From positions 1,453,320-1,517,319 of the forward strand of contig NW_006497083.1 in NCBI RefSeq assembly GCF_000471905.2: a stretch of 64,000 nt of DNA. The letters run 5' to 3'. Source of the DNA: Amborella trichopoda. Lineage: Eukaryota > Streptophyta > Magnoliopsida > Amborellales > Amborellaceae. The first letter of the stretch is position 1. Each line of letters begins with the position of its first letter. The notes under the pieces were generated by a model that made no database searches, was not told where the DNA came from, and was given only the letters and a program-made list of their open reading frames with translations. Position numbers and translations under genes: made by a program. This document shows, piece by piece, positions 46,733-58,586 of this stretch.

Positions 46733-47135
46733 AGTAGAAGCAAAATAAGTTCAGGTTTCTAATGAAACACTAGCAAGAAAAATAAAGATGATCCATTCAA
46801 TGTGATCCACAAAAAGTAAAAGCATGATAGGTTTAGGTTTCTAATTACTCACTAGTAAGAAAAATAAATATGATATATTCATTGAATAAATATGATATAT
46901 TCATTGTGTTCCACAAAAAGTAGAAGCAAGATAAGTTCAGGTTTCTAATTATCCACTAACAAGAAAAATAAAGATGATCCATTCACTATCCTCCACAAAA
47001 AGTAGAAGCAAAATAAGTGTAGGTTTCTAATGACCCAGTAGCAAGAAAAATAAAGATGATTCATTCACTGTGTTCCACAAAAAGTAGAAGCAAGATACGT
47101 TTAGGTTTGTAATGACCCCTAGCAAGAAAAGTCAT
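46733..47135. repeat. ~84-bp tandem array in Harbinger element
   Basis: Five units carry AGTAGAAGCAAAATAAGT, AGGTTTCTAAT and AGCAAGAAAAATAAAGATGA. One unit near 46870-46910 has an extra internal 21-bp duplication. Confidence 0.8.
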
Positions 47136-48149
47136 GTTAGACCCCAAAAGTATAAGGAACAAGAAAGAGATATGAATAGAGAACATGAATAACTAAATTG
47201 CCTAAGAGAAGCCAACATGCCACAATGGAATATGATGGTGATCCATATTCGACCTTTGCCAATGGTAGCAATCCTATGGAGCAATTAGTATTGTATTGAA
47301 AAGCACTCATCTGTGAAAAATTTCTCAATGGAATATGATGTTGATCCATATCGCAGAAATTCACTTTACAAATAGAGTCAGTAATACCACTTTATACAAA
47401 TTTTTTGGCTAAGTACATAGTCAATAGTTAAGACATCCTACATCCCACATATCACCTACCATTTGGTAGCAAACTCTCTATAAGCTTGATCTACAATAAG
47501 TTTAAGTGTGTTTGTTGATTGTTTAATTTGTGTGTCCAAATTTTGCCTAGCAAACACGCATATTATCAAAACCCATTCAAATTACTCTTATTAATTCTCA
47601 ATATTTGTGAATCCAAAATTCTTATGTAATCATAGGGGTTTATGTTATTTGGTTTTGTATTCATTGGGTTGAACAATGAGTTTTTGCAAATAACAATAGA
47701 ATGGAACTCATTTTATATATGAAATCCTAGTGCATAATACAACCTCCTAAATAAGCTTTCAATAATAAATAAAAAATAAAAAGAATAAAAGAAAACTTGT
47801 AATATTAACTCATAAAACCAAATGAAAATTAGTTCAATAATACACCACAAAAACAATATCATCAACAATAGCACCAATGAACAATTAATCAAAAAAATTA
47901 ACATAACAGACATATAATCAAATTAATCAAACTCTTAAGCTCCTAATAGTACTTCTCAATACACAGAAACCCCACATTAAAATTTATGTATCAAACTAGA
48001 AAAATAAAACAGAAATAAAAAATAAACTTTGTGAATATGGGGATTTTCTTCTTTGTGCATAACCAGAAAAAATAAAATAAAAGAAACAACAACAAAAAAT
48101 ACTTTTCTATAGACTTGGGGTTAATCTTGTTTGAGCTTAATTAGAAAAA
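47136..48149. other. Non-coding interior of Harbinger element
   Basis: AT-rich with no recognised domain. CAATGGAATATGATG is repeated at 47223 and 47329. Confidence 0.45.
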
Positions 48150-48630
48150 AGAATAACCGAAAGAATCTCAAAAATAAAATCTCACTTGATTCTTCTTTAT
48201 TTCTTTTCTTCTTCTTTTTGGCTCTATTTAGACATATTTTAGGGTCTACAAAATACAGGCAAAATAATAACAAAGATTACATAAATCACAACTCAGTGAT
48301 CACAAAAGGGATAAAAGAAGAACCTAAAATTTCATAAATAAAATCTCACTTGATTCTTCTTTAATTTTATTTTTTTGGCTGTATTTAGACATATTTTAGG
48401 GTCTCCAAAATATAGACAAACCAATAAGAGAGATTACATAAATCACAACTAAGTGATCACAAAAATGAAAAAAGAAGAACCTACTAAAAAATCTCAGAAA
48501 TAAAACCTCACTTGATTCTTCGTTATTTCTTTTTTTTTTTGCTTTATTCAGACATATTTTAGGGTCTAAAAAATGCTGGCAAAACAATAACATAAACTAC
48601 AGAGATCAGAACTCAATGATCACAAAAGGA
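48150..48630. repeat. ~163-bp tandem array in Harbinger element
   Basis: Three units are anchored at CTCACTTGATTCTTC (48181, 48346, 48508), each followed by ATTTAGACATATTTTAGGGT and an AATCACAACTnAGTGATCAC palindrome-bearing segment. Confidence 0.8.
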
Positions 48631-49110
48631 AAATCCTAATCATAACAAAAGTATAAGATCTGGAGTTTATATTGTTCAAGCTTCAAAAAAAAAACAAAGA
48701 AAAATAGAGAACTTATTGTGTTTTCTAAGCCAAGAGATGGGGCTTTTCAGCAGCAAGGGTGATATGGGCGATGAGAGGGAGAGATTAGTGAAAGGAGTGT
48801 CCCCAATGTTGGTAGTTGAGGGAGCCAAAGATTTGCAGAGTTTTTCCTCTCTAGAGTTCTCTTTTTATAAGCCCTAATTTTTGCCCGTTAGATCTGTTGT
48901 AGCTAACCTATTTTTCTGCCAGTTATTTTCTCTGAAAGTACCAGACCTAGGGTACCCATGAGCTACAGCTTTCTTCTTTATAATAGTGATTTGGGAAAAA
49001 AGTGATATCCAACTATTTCACTTTCTACCGTTCTCAAACCGGAGAAAGAAACAGTACAGGAGAAAGTCAAAAACTTTTCCCTACATTTGGCGTTAACAAA
49101 TGCCCCCTAA

Positions 49111-49309
49111 AAGGCAATGAATGCATCATTTTTGAACTCAATAAATAAATCTAAACATGGTCAGCTCTATAATCAATAAAAGAAATCACATATCTAAACC
49201 AAAAAAAAAATCAACAAGAGCACATCCCCATAAATCCCGAATGAATAATATCGAAGTTATTTTTGTTAATTCTATCAGAATTTGAAAATAAAAATCTGGT
49301 CGCTTTTGT
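49111..49309 (-). pseudogene. Copia integrase fragment between the two insertions
   Basis: The 199 bp encode, on the minus strand, a segment with FDIIHS and FRYVISFID, the integrase zinc/core boundary. It has an internal stop. Its frame continues into 42675 on one side and into 56449 on the other once the insertions and duplicated targets are removed. Confidence 0.8.
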
Positions 49310-51208
49310 TGTAACAATCGCACACTTAAAAATAAAAAAAATTAAAAAAAATTACCTTTGATGGTCCATACAAATAATTTGGTCCTTAGGGACCATCATT
49401 TTTTTTGCTCTTTCTACCTTCACTTTTTGTTTCTTGTGCCACATCCTCTAGGGACGTGGGCTTTAAGTGTTAATGTAACACCTTCTAAACACCTCATGTA
49501 TGAGGTGGGTTAATAATATAATATAATAATATATTTTTTTGTGTTTAAGAAGAAGAGAATGAGTTGGATTCTCCCTCTGCAAAAATACTCTCTCTTACAC
49601 CCCTCCCTCTCAGTAACGTTGAGCCCTCTTTGTGAATTAAAGAACGCAGTGAACTCCTTCTCTCTAGCCGAATTTTACCGAAAGTTCCCTCTCAAATATT
49701 ATAGGTAAATGATCTCATTATCCTGAAAAATAGTCTGTTCACCATTTTTATACTGTAATTTTATGCGCACATGGTATCATTTTTTTTCTATTAAAATTAT
49801 TATTATTAGAAATTTAGACATTGTAAATTATTAAAAAAAAAATTTCTGCCAATTATTATGACTTTTAGACACTGTAAAATTTATGTGTAAATGATGTCAT
49901 TTCTGGTAAAATCATTTTGTGAAAAATTGATATTTCTGCAATTAATTATAATACTGCCAATACTGTGAAATTTACGCATTTCTGCATTTAATTGTATTTT
50001 TGTTTGTCTATGAATTTTAGATACTATAAGTTTTACCTATTCCTGTAAAATAATTAATTATAAAATTACATTCCATAAAATTGTGATATTTATGTGTTTA
50101 AACTTGGATTTCTATAAAAGCTCTTAAATTGATAATCGACTGCCTATTGGATTCCATTTCAAATATATCTGTTCGATCTGCTACCTTCCTGCAATTTTTA
50201 TCCAAATTGTTTGATTGGTTACTTACAAATATTTCAATGAAAGTAATTGTTTAAATTGCTTCAAGTGAATTCCTGTTAATCATTTCAATGATACTTTGAA
50301 TATACGATGTTGATGCTTTCTTATGTTAAAGAGTTTCTGAGATAATTTAAGTATATGTAAACCTATCCGCGACGCCGATAGGGACTATTTGGACTCATCC
50401 GGTACGCCGGTGAGGTACGTTTAGACCTGCAGGGATTGTTTGGACCTATCCGATTATGTCGCTAGGGACTATTTGGACTCCTCAGGACGCCGGTGAGGTA
50501 TGTTTGGACCTGCAAGGATTGTTTGGACCTATCTAGTTACGTCGGTAGAGACTATTTGGACTCATCCGGGATACCGGTGAGGTATGTTTGGACCTGCAGG
50601 GATTGTTTGCACCCATCCAGGACGTTGGTGGGGTATATAGGTGACCTACTTGGGACGCCAGTAGGGTATTTTGTGAAATCCTTTGAGTTATGCATTGATG
50701 TTAAAATATTTATATGCATTTCAATCATTTGGATTATGTTTAATTGTGCATTTCTGAAAGTGAAATTGTTATCCATAAATGCTTTTTGGCTCGCATTGTT
50801 TTCAATCGACCTCCCTTTTTTAAAATGCTTACATCTTCCGACTATGATTATTTTTTAGGACTATGATGATCACTTACTGAGTAGCCAAACTCATCAAACT
50901 ATGGTAAAAAAATTTCAGGGTAATTGCAGCCTCCCTAATTGACGGCACAACAGGACCAACTTTGGAAGAAGTCATAGTTATGTTGAAATTTTCTCTTTGT
51001 GACTTTTGTTCAAATTCACTATTGTAAATTTTGTCTTATCAACAGATGTATATCTAAACCTTCATGTTAATACTAGTTATGAGTAGACTTTGTATAGGCT
51101 CGTAGATATGGAAAAATCTGTTTTAGTGCAATAAATGGTGAAGTAGAAAATTTTTGTTTGACTGTTACATCTCATGGTTTCCAGTATTATAAATCTTAGG
51201 GTGTGACA
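49310..51208 (+). repeat. Gypsy 5' LTR, ~1.9 kb
   Basis: It is closely similar to 54611-56443; in one stretch of about 260 bp compared by eye I count roughly nine differences. CTCTCCCTCTCAGTAACG near 49600 and a (TAATA)n stretch near 49513 precede the transcribed leader. Confidence 0.9.
50361..50665 (+). repeat. LTR-embedded minisatellite
   Basis: Three units of about 95-100 bp with CCTATCC, TAGGGACTATTTGGACTC, ACGCCGGTGAGGTA and GGACCTGCAGGGATTG words, themselves built from shorter G-A-C-C/TTTGGAC sub-repeats. The same array is in the other LTR at 55585-55890 with the same unit number. Confidence 0.8.
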
Positions 51209-51212
51209 ATTA

Positions 51213-51224
51213 TGGTATCAGAGC
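51213..51224 (+). promoter_or_regulatory. Gypsy primer binding site
   Basis: TGGTATCAGAGC four bases after the 5' LTR is the standard plant initiator-tRNA-Met complementary site. Confidence 0.9.
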
Positions 51225-51371
51225 AATAAGTTTCGGATTCTTAGGAAATTTGAAAAGAATGTACTCCAAGTCATATTTATTATATGTACAGATTAGTACA
51301 AGATCAAGATCCTGAATGGCTGAAGCTAATATAGAGGGAATTCATAAAGCCTTGGAAAATATGGTTCCTTT

Positions 51372-51935
51372 ATGCAACATCAGATGGAAAACAATAATAC
51401 ACCAAGGCAGTCAGCTACGGGAAATAGTGGGTGTAATATCGAACAATTTAAGAAATTAAACCCACCTTCTTTTATAGGTGTTGCAGACCCACTAGAAGCT
51501 GAGGGATGGATTATGCAATTGGAGAAAATATTCGAGGTAACAGAATGTCCTGATGATAAGAAGATCACTTTGGCAGTCTTTATGTTGGAAGGTGAAGCCC
51601 AACATTGGTGGCGGATGGCAAAAGGAGTATTGGTCCTAGAAAATAAACCCTTGACTTGGGAAGTATTTCTTAAGACATTTAATGAAAAGTACTTCTCAAA
51701 TTTTGATTGAGAACAAAAAGAAATGGAATTTCTGGAATTAGTCCAAGGGAACAGGATAGTAGCATAGTATGAGGTCAAGTTTACTGAATTGGCCAGGTTT
51801 GCACCACATATAGTTAACAATGAAGCAAGAAAGGTGAAAAAATTTGAAAGGGGCTTTAGATCAACCATCAGAAGCAGAATATCAGTCTTAAAATTAGGAA
51901 CTTATGCCAAAATAGTAGATCGAGCCCAAATTGTT
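51372..51935 (+). pseudogene. Gypsy gag, broken
   Basis: The first 112 codons (51372-51710) carry the retrotransposon gag core: PPSFIGVADPLEAEGWI, LEKIFEV, KITLAVFMLEGEAQHWW and TWEVFLKTFNEKYF. A TGA at 51708 and a TAG near 51766 interrupt it, both explicable as C-to-T/G-to-A changes. Similarity resumes as EFLELVQGN, KFTELARFAPH and KKFERGL up to VDRAQIVEK. The frame then fuses to RT at an A-rich GAAAAAGAAAGATG stretch. Confidence 0.85.
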
Positions 51936-53076
51936 GAAAAAGAAAGATGAGACCATGAGGTTGTGTATCGATTATAGACAGCTAAAGCAAGTGACAGTGA
52001 AAAATAAGTATCCACTACCTAGAATTGACAATTTATTTGATCAATTACAAGGATCACAAGTATTTTCAAAAGTTGATCTTAGATTTGGGTACCATCAGCT
52101 TAAGATTAAAAGTGATGATGATCCCAAGACAGCTTTCAAAACAAGGTACGGTCATTATGAATTTTTAGTCATGCCTTTTAGATTAACCATTGCACCAGCT
52201 GCATTTATGGATTTGATGAATCGAATTTTTAAGCTTTTTCTAGACAGGTTTATTGTGGTATTCATCGATGATATTCTAATATATTCCAAGGATCGGGAGG
52301 AACATGAACAACATGTAAGAATGGTATTGCAAACACTAAGAGAAAAGAAGTTGTATGCTAAACTAAGTAAATGTGAATTTTGGCTTGAACAAGTGACATT
52401 TTTAGGACATATGATATCAAAGGAAGGCTTATCAGTAGATCTTTCAAAAGTTGAAATCGTAGTTAATTGGAAACAACCAAGCAATGTAACTGAAATTCAA
52501 AGTTTTTTGGGATTGACAGAATATTACAGAAGATTTGTAGAAGCATTCTTTCGAATTGCAACTCCATTAACTCGATTGACACAAAAAAATGTCAAATTTG
52601 AGTGGACAAAGGAATGTAAAGAGAGTTTTCAAGAACTAAAAGCTCGATTGACTTCAGCGCCTATATTAACTATTCCTGAGGGGAGTGGGAGATTTGTGAT
52701 TTATCTTGATGCTTCACATAAAGACTTGGGCTGTGTATTAATGCAACATGGGAAGGTAGTGGCATATGCATCCAGACAGTTGAAAGAATATGACAAGAAA
52801 TATCCAATTCATGACTTGAAGCTAGCTGCAATAGTATTTGCTTTGAAATTTTGGAGGCATTATCTACATGGTGAGCAATTCGAAATATACACAGATCATA
52901 AGAGCCTGAAATACCTCTTTTCCCAAAAAGATTTGAATATGCGACAGATAAGATGGATGGATTTCCTAAAAGACTATGATTGTACAATCCATTATCATTC
53001 AGGAAAGGCTAACGTTGTGGCTGATGCTCTAAGTAGGAAATCTGCAGGAGTTTTAGCTTATCTAATGATTCAATAA
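51931..53076 (+). pseudogene. Gypsy reverse transcriptase and RNase H
   Basis: A 381-codon open frame starts inside RT ([10 protein letters not shown]). Motifs follow: [31 protein letters not shown], the catalytic [10 protein letters not shown], and [10 protein letters not shown]. RNase H follows with [15 protein letters not shown] and [10 protein letters not shown], ending [10 protein letters not shown]. The missing N terminus, and a Lys where the RNase H catalytic Glu is expected (HDLKLAA), point to loss of function. It is unusually well preserved next to the broken gag and integrase. Confidence 0.85.
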
Positions 53077-53139
53077 ATGAAATTGTTAGAATAAATAGTG
53101 GAGTGGCATCTTGCTCCGTCTTTTAATGGTGTGGTAGGT

Positions 53140-54600
53140 ATAATTGTCAATATTAAGACAGAGTCCCAATTAATTCAACAGATTCGATTGGCACAAAAGA
53201 ATGACCCTTAGCTTATAAAAAATGTAGAAGAGGTGAAGTTGAGAAAGAGAGACGAATTCTCTATAAGCAATGATGATATACTGAGATTTAGAGGTCAGAT
53301 TGTGTCCCGAATGATGAGAATATAAATAAATCTATCTTGGAAGAAGCACATCACTCCCGTTATACTATACATCTCGGAAGTACTAAAATGTATCAGGACC
53401 TGAAGAAAACTTACTGGTAGAATGACATGAAAAAGGAGATAGCCTTGTTTGTATCCAAGTGCCTAACATGCCAGCAAGTAAAAGCTGAGCATCAGAAGCT
53501 TGCTGGGTTCTTGCAGCCTTTACCTATGCCAGAGTGGAAGTGGGAGCATATTTTTATGGATTTTGTCTCCGGTTTGCCTAGAACAAGTTCAGGGCATGAC
53601 AGCATTTGGGTCATTATGGACCGGCTGACTAAAGCTGCTCACTTCCTACTGATTCGCATGACTTACACTTTGGATCGACTAGCCCAAACGTATATTAAGA
53701 AATTAGTGCGCTTACATGGAGTTTCGATCAGCATTGTATCAGACAGGGACACTCCGTTTACTCTTAATTTTGGGCTAGGCTACAATCAGCCATGGGGACG
53801 AAACTTACTTTTAGTACCGCCTTTCACCCTCAAACTGATGGACAATCGAAGAGGACCATCCAAACGTTGGAAGATATGCTAAGGGCCTGTGTCATTGACT
53901 TTAAAAGAAGTTGGGATGACCATTTATCCCTGTTTGAGTTTGCATATAACAATAGCTTCCAAACCAGTATTCAAATGGCACCATATGAGGCCCTGTATGG
54001 AAGGAGATGCAGGTCACCCGTCGGTAGGGACGAGGTTGGTGAAAGAAGGCTTTGGGGGCAAGAAATCATCCAGGTAACCTCAGATAAAATAATATTAATT
54101 CGAGAAAGGCTCAAGACAGCTCAGAGTCGGCATAAGAGTTATGCCAATAACCGACGGAGAGTTATGCTAAAGGTGTCACCAATAAAGGGCATCATGAGAT
54201 TCGACAAAAAAAGAAAGTTGAGCTCTCGTTACATCGTACCCTTTGAAATTCTGAAGAGAGTCGGAGGCGTCGCATATAGACTTGCCTTACCGCCAGAATT
54301 AGCAAACATCCATAATGTCTTCCATGTATCCTCATTACAAAAATATCAGCCCGACTCATCCCATGAAATATGAACCTTTATCGATCAGAGAGGACCTGAC
54401 CTTTATTGAGTAGACAAGCTTGATAGTGGATAGGAGGGTGCAGATATTGCACAACAAAGAGATTCCTTTGGTCCATGTATTGTGGCAGCATCATTTGAGA
54501 GAGGAGTTAACTTGGGAACGAGAAGACGAAATCAGAGAAAAATGCCCCTATCTTTTTCAGCAATCAGGTACACAAATTTAGAGAACTAAATTTCTTAAAG
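53140..54600 (+). pseudogene. Gypsy integrase with chromodomain-like tail, frameshifted
   Basis: Zinc-binding His and Cys residues lie near 53345-53470 (CLTCQQVKAEHQ). The core begins with FMDFVSGLPR (first Asp) and IVSDRD (second Asp). A frameshift between 53770 and 53800 moves to the frame with TAFHPQTDGQS and TLEDMLRAC (Glu). The C-terminal part is FHVSSLQKYQPD, a stop, then VLWQHHLREELTWE. Stops at about 53324, 53418 and 54371 further disable it. Confidence 0.85.
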
Positions 54601-54610
54601 GGGCAGAGAA
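54597..54610 (+). promoter_or_regulatory. Gypsy polypurine tract
   Basis: AAAGGGGCAGAGAA lies immediately before the TG of the 3' LTR, the expected plus-strand priming site. Confidence 0.85.
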
Positions 54611-56443
54611 TGTAACAATCCTAAACTTAAAAAAAAAACCTTCCACCTTTGATGGTCTATACAAATAATTTGGTCCTTAGGGACNNNNNNNNNNNNNNNN
54701 NNNNACCTTCTAAACACCTCATGTATGAGGTGGGTTAATAATATAATATAATAATATATTTTTTGTGTTTAAAAAGAAGAGAACGAGTTGGATTCTCCCT
54801 CTGCAAAAACACTCTCTCTTACGCCCCTCCCTCTCAGTAACGTTGAGTCCTCTTTGTGAATTAAAGAACGCAGTGAACTCCTTCTCTCTAGCTGAATTTT
54901 ATCGAAAGTTTCCTCTCAAATATTATAGGTAAATGATCTCATTATCCTGAAAAATAGTCTGTTCACCATTTTTATACTGTAATTTTATGCGCACATGGTA
55001 TCATTTTTTTTCTATTAAAATTCTTACTATTAGAAATTTAGACATTGTAAATTATTAAAAATAAAATTTCTGCCTATTATTATGACTTTTAGACACTGTA
55101 AAATTTATGTGTAAATGATGTCATTTATGGTAAAATCATTATGTGAAAATTTGATATTTCTGCAATTAATTATAATACTGTCAATACTGTGAAATTTACG
55201 CATTTCTGCATTTAATTGTATTTTTGTTTGTCTATGAATTTTAGATACTATAAGTTTTACCTATTCCTGTAAAATAATTAATTATAAAATTACATTCCAT
55301 AAAATTGTGATCTTTATGTGTTTAAACTTGGATTTCTATAAAAGCTCTTAAATTGATAATCGGCTGCCTATTGGATCCCATTTCAAATATACCTGTTCGA
55401 TCTGCTACGTTCCTGCAATTTTTATCCAAATTGTTTGATTGGTTACTTACAAATATTTCAATGAAAGTAATTGTTTAAATTGCTTCAAGTGAATTCATGT
55501 TAATCATTTCAATGATACTTTGAATATACGATGTTGATGCTTTCTTATGTTAAAGAGTTTCTGAGATAATTTAAGTATATGTAGACCTATCCGCGACGCC
55601 GATAGGGACTATTTGGACTCATCCGGTACGCCGGTGAGGTACGTTTAGACCTGCAGGGATTGTTTGGACCTATCCGATTATGTCGCTAAGGACTATTTGG
55701 ACTCATCAGGACGCCGGTGAGGTATGTTTGGACTTGCAGGGATTGTTTGGACCTATCTGGTTACGTCGGTAGAGACTATTTGGACTCATCCGAGATACCG
55801 GTGAGGTATGTTTGGACCTGCAGGGATTGTTTGGACCCATCCAGGACGCTGGTGGGGTATATAGGTGACCTACTTGGGACGCCAGTAGGGTATTTTGTGA
55901 AATCCTTTGAGTTATGCATTGATGTTAAAATCTTTATATGCATTTCAATCATTTGGATTATGTTTAATTGTGCATTTCTGAAAGTGAAATTGTTATCCAT
56001 AAATGTTTTTTGGCTCGCATTGTTTTCAATAGACCTCCCTTTTTTAAAATGCTTACATCTTCCGACTATGATTATTTTTTAGGAGTATGATGATCACTTA
56101 CTGAGTAGCCAAACTCATCAAACTATGGTAAAAAAATTTCAAGGTAATTGCAGCATCCCTAATTGAAGGCACAACAGGACCAAGTTTGGAAGAAATCATA
56201 GTTATGATGAAATTTTCTCTTTGTGACTTTTGTTCAAATTCACTATTGTAAATTTTGTCCTATCAAAAGATGTATATCTAGACCTTCATGTTAATACTAG
56301 TTATGAGTAGACTTTGTACAGACTCTTAGAAATGGAAAAATCTATTTTAGTGCAATAAATGGTGAAGTAAAAAAATTTCGTTTTGTTAAAGATAGACTGT
56401 TACATCTCAAGGATTCCAGTATTATAAATCTTGGGGTGTCACA
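54611..56443 (+). repeat. Gypsy 3' LTR
   Basis: It matches the 5' LTR throughout. The 20-N run at 54685-54704 replaces what is 86 bp (49394-49479) in the other LTR, which mostly accounts for the shorter length. Confidence 0.9.
54685..54704. other. Assembly gap (20 N)
   Basis: A placeholder-sized gap inside an LTR. By comparison with the 5' LTR about 86 bases are missing. Confidence 0.95.
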
Positions 56444-56448
56444 TTTGT

Positions 56449-56900
56449 ATACCGACAGACTTCACAAGATGCAAAGGACGCATCAATACTATAGACCACC
56501 TGCTTCAAAATTTTATCAGATGGATGTACCAATCTGCAATGTCATGTACTATCCTCGGGTTATACTTTTCTCGCAAAAAAAAATTTAGGTTTGATCCAAC
56601 AGGTACAACTCATGTGATTGGTTACCCTCACCAATCTTCTTCTCATATACCCTATCCTAGAAAACAACAATGTCAGCAAAAAAAATAGCCACGCACTTAT
56701 AAATTTTTTGTGATTTGACTAACTGACAATAGATTCGAAGGGAAAGAGGGGATGGACTTAGGTTTATATGCCCTACTCCACATACTGGTATCATAGTTCT
56801 ATTGGCCAATGATACAGGACTCCTTGAAGACGCATGTTTAAATCTTTTGAGTCCTTCACAATGGCCAGTCATATAATCTGTGGCTCCAAAATCTACTTTT
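56449..56900 (-). pseudogene. Copia protease and pre-integrase region
   Basis: The minus strand carries ATDYMTGH near 56875 (protease catalytic region, where the usual DSGATDHM-type box is altered and truncated in this frame), then the GAG-pre-integrase zinc motif with CEVCRYTK just before the gypsy target site. Several stops are present. Confidence 0.7.
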
Positions 56901-57980
56901 CAGGTTTGACAAATAGTAGAAGATAGGTAAGCAAAAGAATTACCTTGAGTGGTTGGTGGAATCTCAGAGGAGAAAGAAATGTTGGCATTCCCAATTTGTT
57001 GAAGTAACTCTTTTAATTTATCAAGAGAAAGAAGCATCTCACTTTGAACAACTTGAGCAATAGGTTTCCCCCTGCCAAGAGGTTTTCCATGGAGATCCCA
57101 ACAACGAGTACACTTAGGTCGACCAACGCCGCGACCAAGACCACGACTAGTATTTCGAATTTATCATCGATAGGAGAATGAGATCATCCTTTTTAATGGT
57201 AGGGCTCATAACCTTACGTCTAGGATAATGGCGCATGCAAAACTATAAGAAGGAAATTCATAAGCCAGTAGGCTTTGGCTTCTAATCGCCTCGTACTCAG
57301 GAGCAAGGCTTGCTACCATCGAAAATGTTTTTATGGGAGTGTACTTGGACAATTCATGCCACATGCCTCCAAGTATTCTGATGTACTCACTAAAATATTT
57401 TCATTGCTGTTTGAATTGGGACATGTCTTGTTTGAGTTGGAAAATCCTGACTGCATTATTTTTTATCCATAAATATTTTTAAGAAATTTCCACAATTTTT
57501 TCGTAGTAGGCTAGAAGTACATCTCTTCACCAAGTCATGGTTCTATTGAGTTTACAAGCCACAACCTGACGAGGTTGTTCCCAGATTCTCACTCTTCATA
57601 AGTAGGATCATCGGGTTTTGGAACTGATTTTTTTCTACTTACAAAACCCAACTTACATTTGCTGCTAAGATACATGGTTGCTGCTGTAGACCAAGTTTCA
57701 TAATTGGTTCCATGCTAAGATACATGGTTGCTGCTGTAGACCAAGTTTCATAATTGGTTCCATGCTAAGATACATGGTTGCTGCTGTAGACCAAGTTTCA
57801 TAATTAGTTCCATTAAGAAGCGTGGGAGTTATTTTCAAATTTGAGTTGTTGAGATTAACCAATTGAAGGCAAATAAAATTGACCGCAACTAGAAATGAAT
57901 GTTGGCAGTAAAGAACACCGTACCTCCTAGAGAGAGAGAAAGAAACCTGCTGCAAATACAAAAGCTTCTCCAAGGAAACT
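56901..57980 (-). pseudogene. Copia gag, broken by a 50-bp triplication
   Basis: It starts near 57973 (MEKLLYLQQVS). The gag start motif LLNGTNYETWSTAATMYLS lies at about 57815-57760. A 50-bp unit repeated three times there shifts the frame. Further down are a gag helical segment (VSTSEYLEACGMN) near 57360 and a CTRCWDLHGKPLGRGKP zinc-knuckle-like motif near 57080. Unreadable as a single protein. Confidence 0.7.
57664..57813 (-). repeat. 50-bp unit, three tandem copies, in copia gag
   Basis: CTAAGATACATGGTTGCTGC begins units at 57665, 57715 and 57765. They are essentially identical except at the last end. The length is not a multiple of three. Confidence 0.9.
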
Positions 57981-58586
57981 TGTTGTAAATACTAAAGTTT
58001 CGTCCAATGAAACTGTTGTTTTAGAATGGAAGGCAGCAGCTCTCTCTTTCAGCTTCCTTTTTACCAGCAGATTCTTTAAATCGGAGGGCAAAAGGCAAAC
58101 CTTGTGAATTGCGGCATATGAATTTTGGCCACATTGAGTCTTCTAAACCACCAAGTAGTCCAAAGGTTGGAGAACTGCTATTCAGTCGCAAGGAGCAGCA
58201 ACTGTGACACCAGGCAGTTTATTTGAGATTGTGGCGAGGTTTAGTTTGATCTGATGGTGATACCAGTAGAAGTTTCTTCTTGCAAGGAAAGTATGACGAA
58301 TTGCTATGAAAGCTTAAAAAATCACTTCCTGTCCATAAAATAGAGAGGAATTGTGCTTGTGTGCTTGCAAGGAAAAGTTTGACGAGACTTTTTCCCAACA
58401 ACTAAATATGCACAGAGGAACTGTGGTTGCAAGGAAAAATTGGGCTACACCAGTTTATTTTTTTAATAGTTTGGAACGGCCATAAGCTTTGTAAAGATCG
58501 TCAAAAACTTTTGCAAACACAGAGGTTTGCTAAAGAAGCTTTAACAATATCTTTTCTAGAGAGGGATGATCAGTGCTCTAATATCA

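Larger units (their letters stand above)
42676..49107 (-). mobile_element. PIF/Harbinger DNA transposon, 6.4 kb
   Basis: The ends GGGAGCGTTTGATAAC and (inverted) GGGGGCATTTGTTAAC match at 13 of 16 positions and are flanked by TAA (42673-42675, 49108-49110), the superfamily's 3-bp duplication. The element contains a DDE transposase and a Myb/SANT ORF1, both broken and both minus strand, plus a GRF-type zinc finger and several internal tandem arrays. It interrupts the copia integrase. Empty-site reading confirms the borders. Confidence 0.9.
49310..56443 (+). mobile_element. Ty3/gypsy retrotransposon, deletion derivative
   Basis: LTRs at 49310-51208 and 54611-56443 begin TGTAACAATC and end TGTGACA/TGTCACA. 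The target duplication is TTTGT (49305-49309, 56444-56448). PBS and PPT abut the LTRs. Order RT-RNase H-integrase is gypsy order. A C-terminal segment with VLWQHH and TWE suggests a chromovirus-type (Del/Tekay-like) element, by inference. Gag runs straight into RT, so zinc knuckle, protease and the RT start are absent. It depends on other elements for movement. Confidence 0.9.

Noticed and set aside
44620..47135. Evenly spaced repeats that could be mistaken for a CRISPR array
   Set aside because: Units are direct head-to-tail tandem copies without unique spacers, in a plant transposon.
51380..51868. 162-codon frame antisense to gypsy gag
   Set aside because: Shadow of the gag coding strand.
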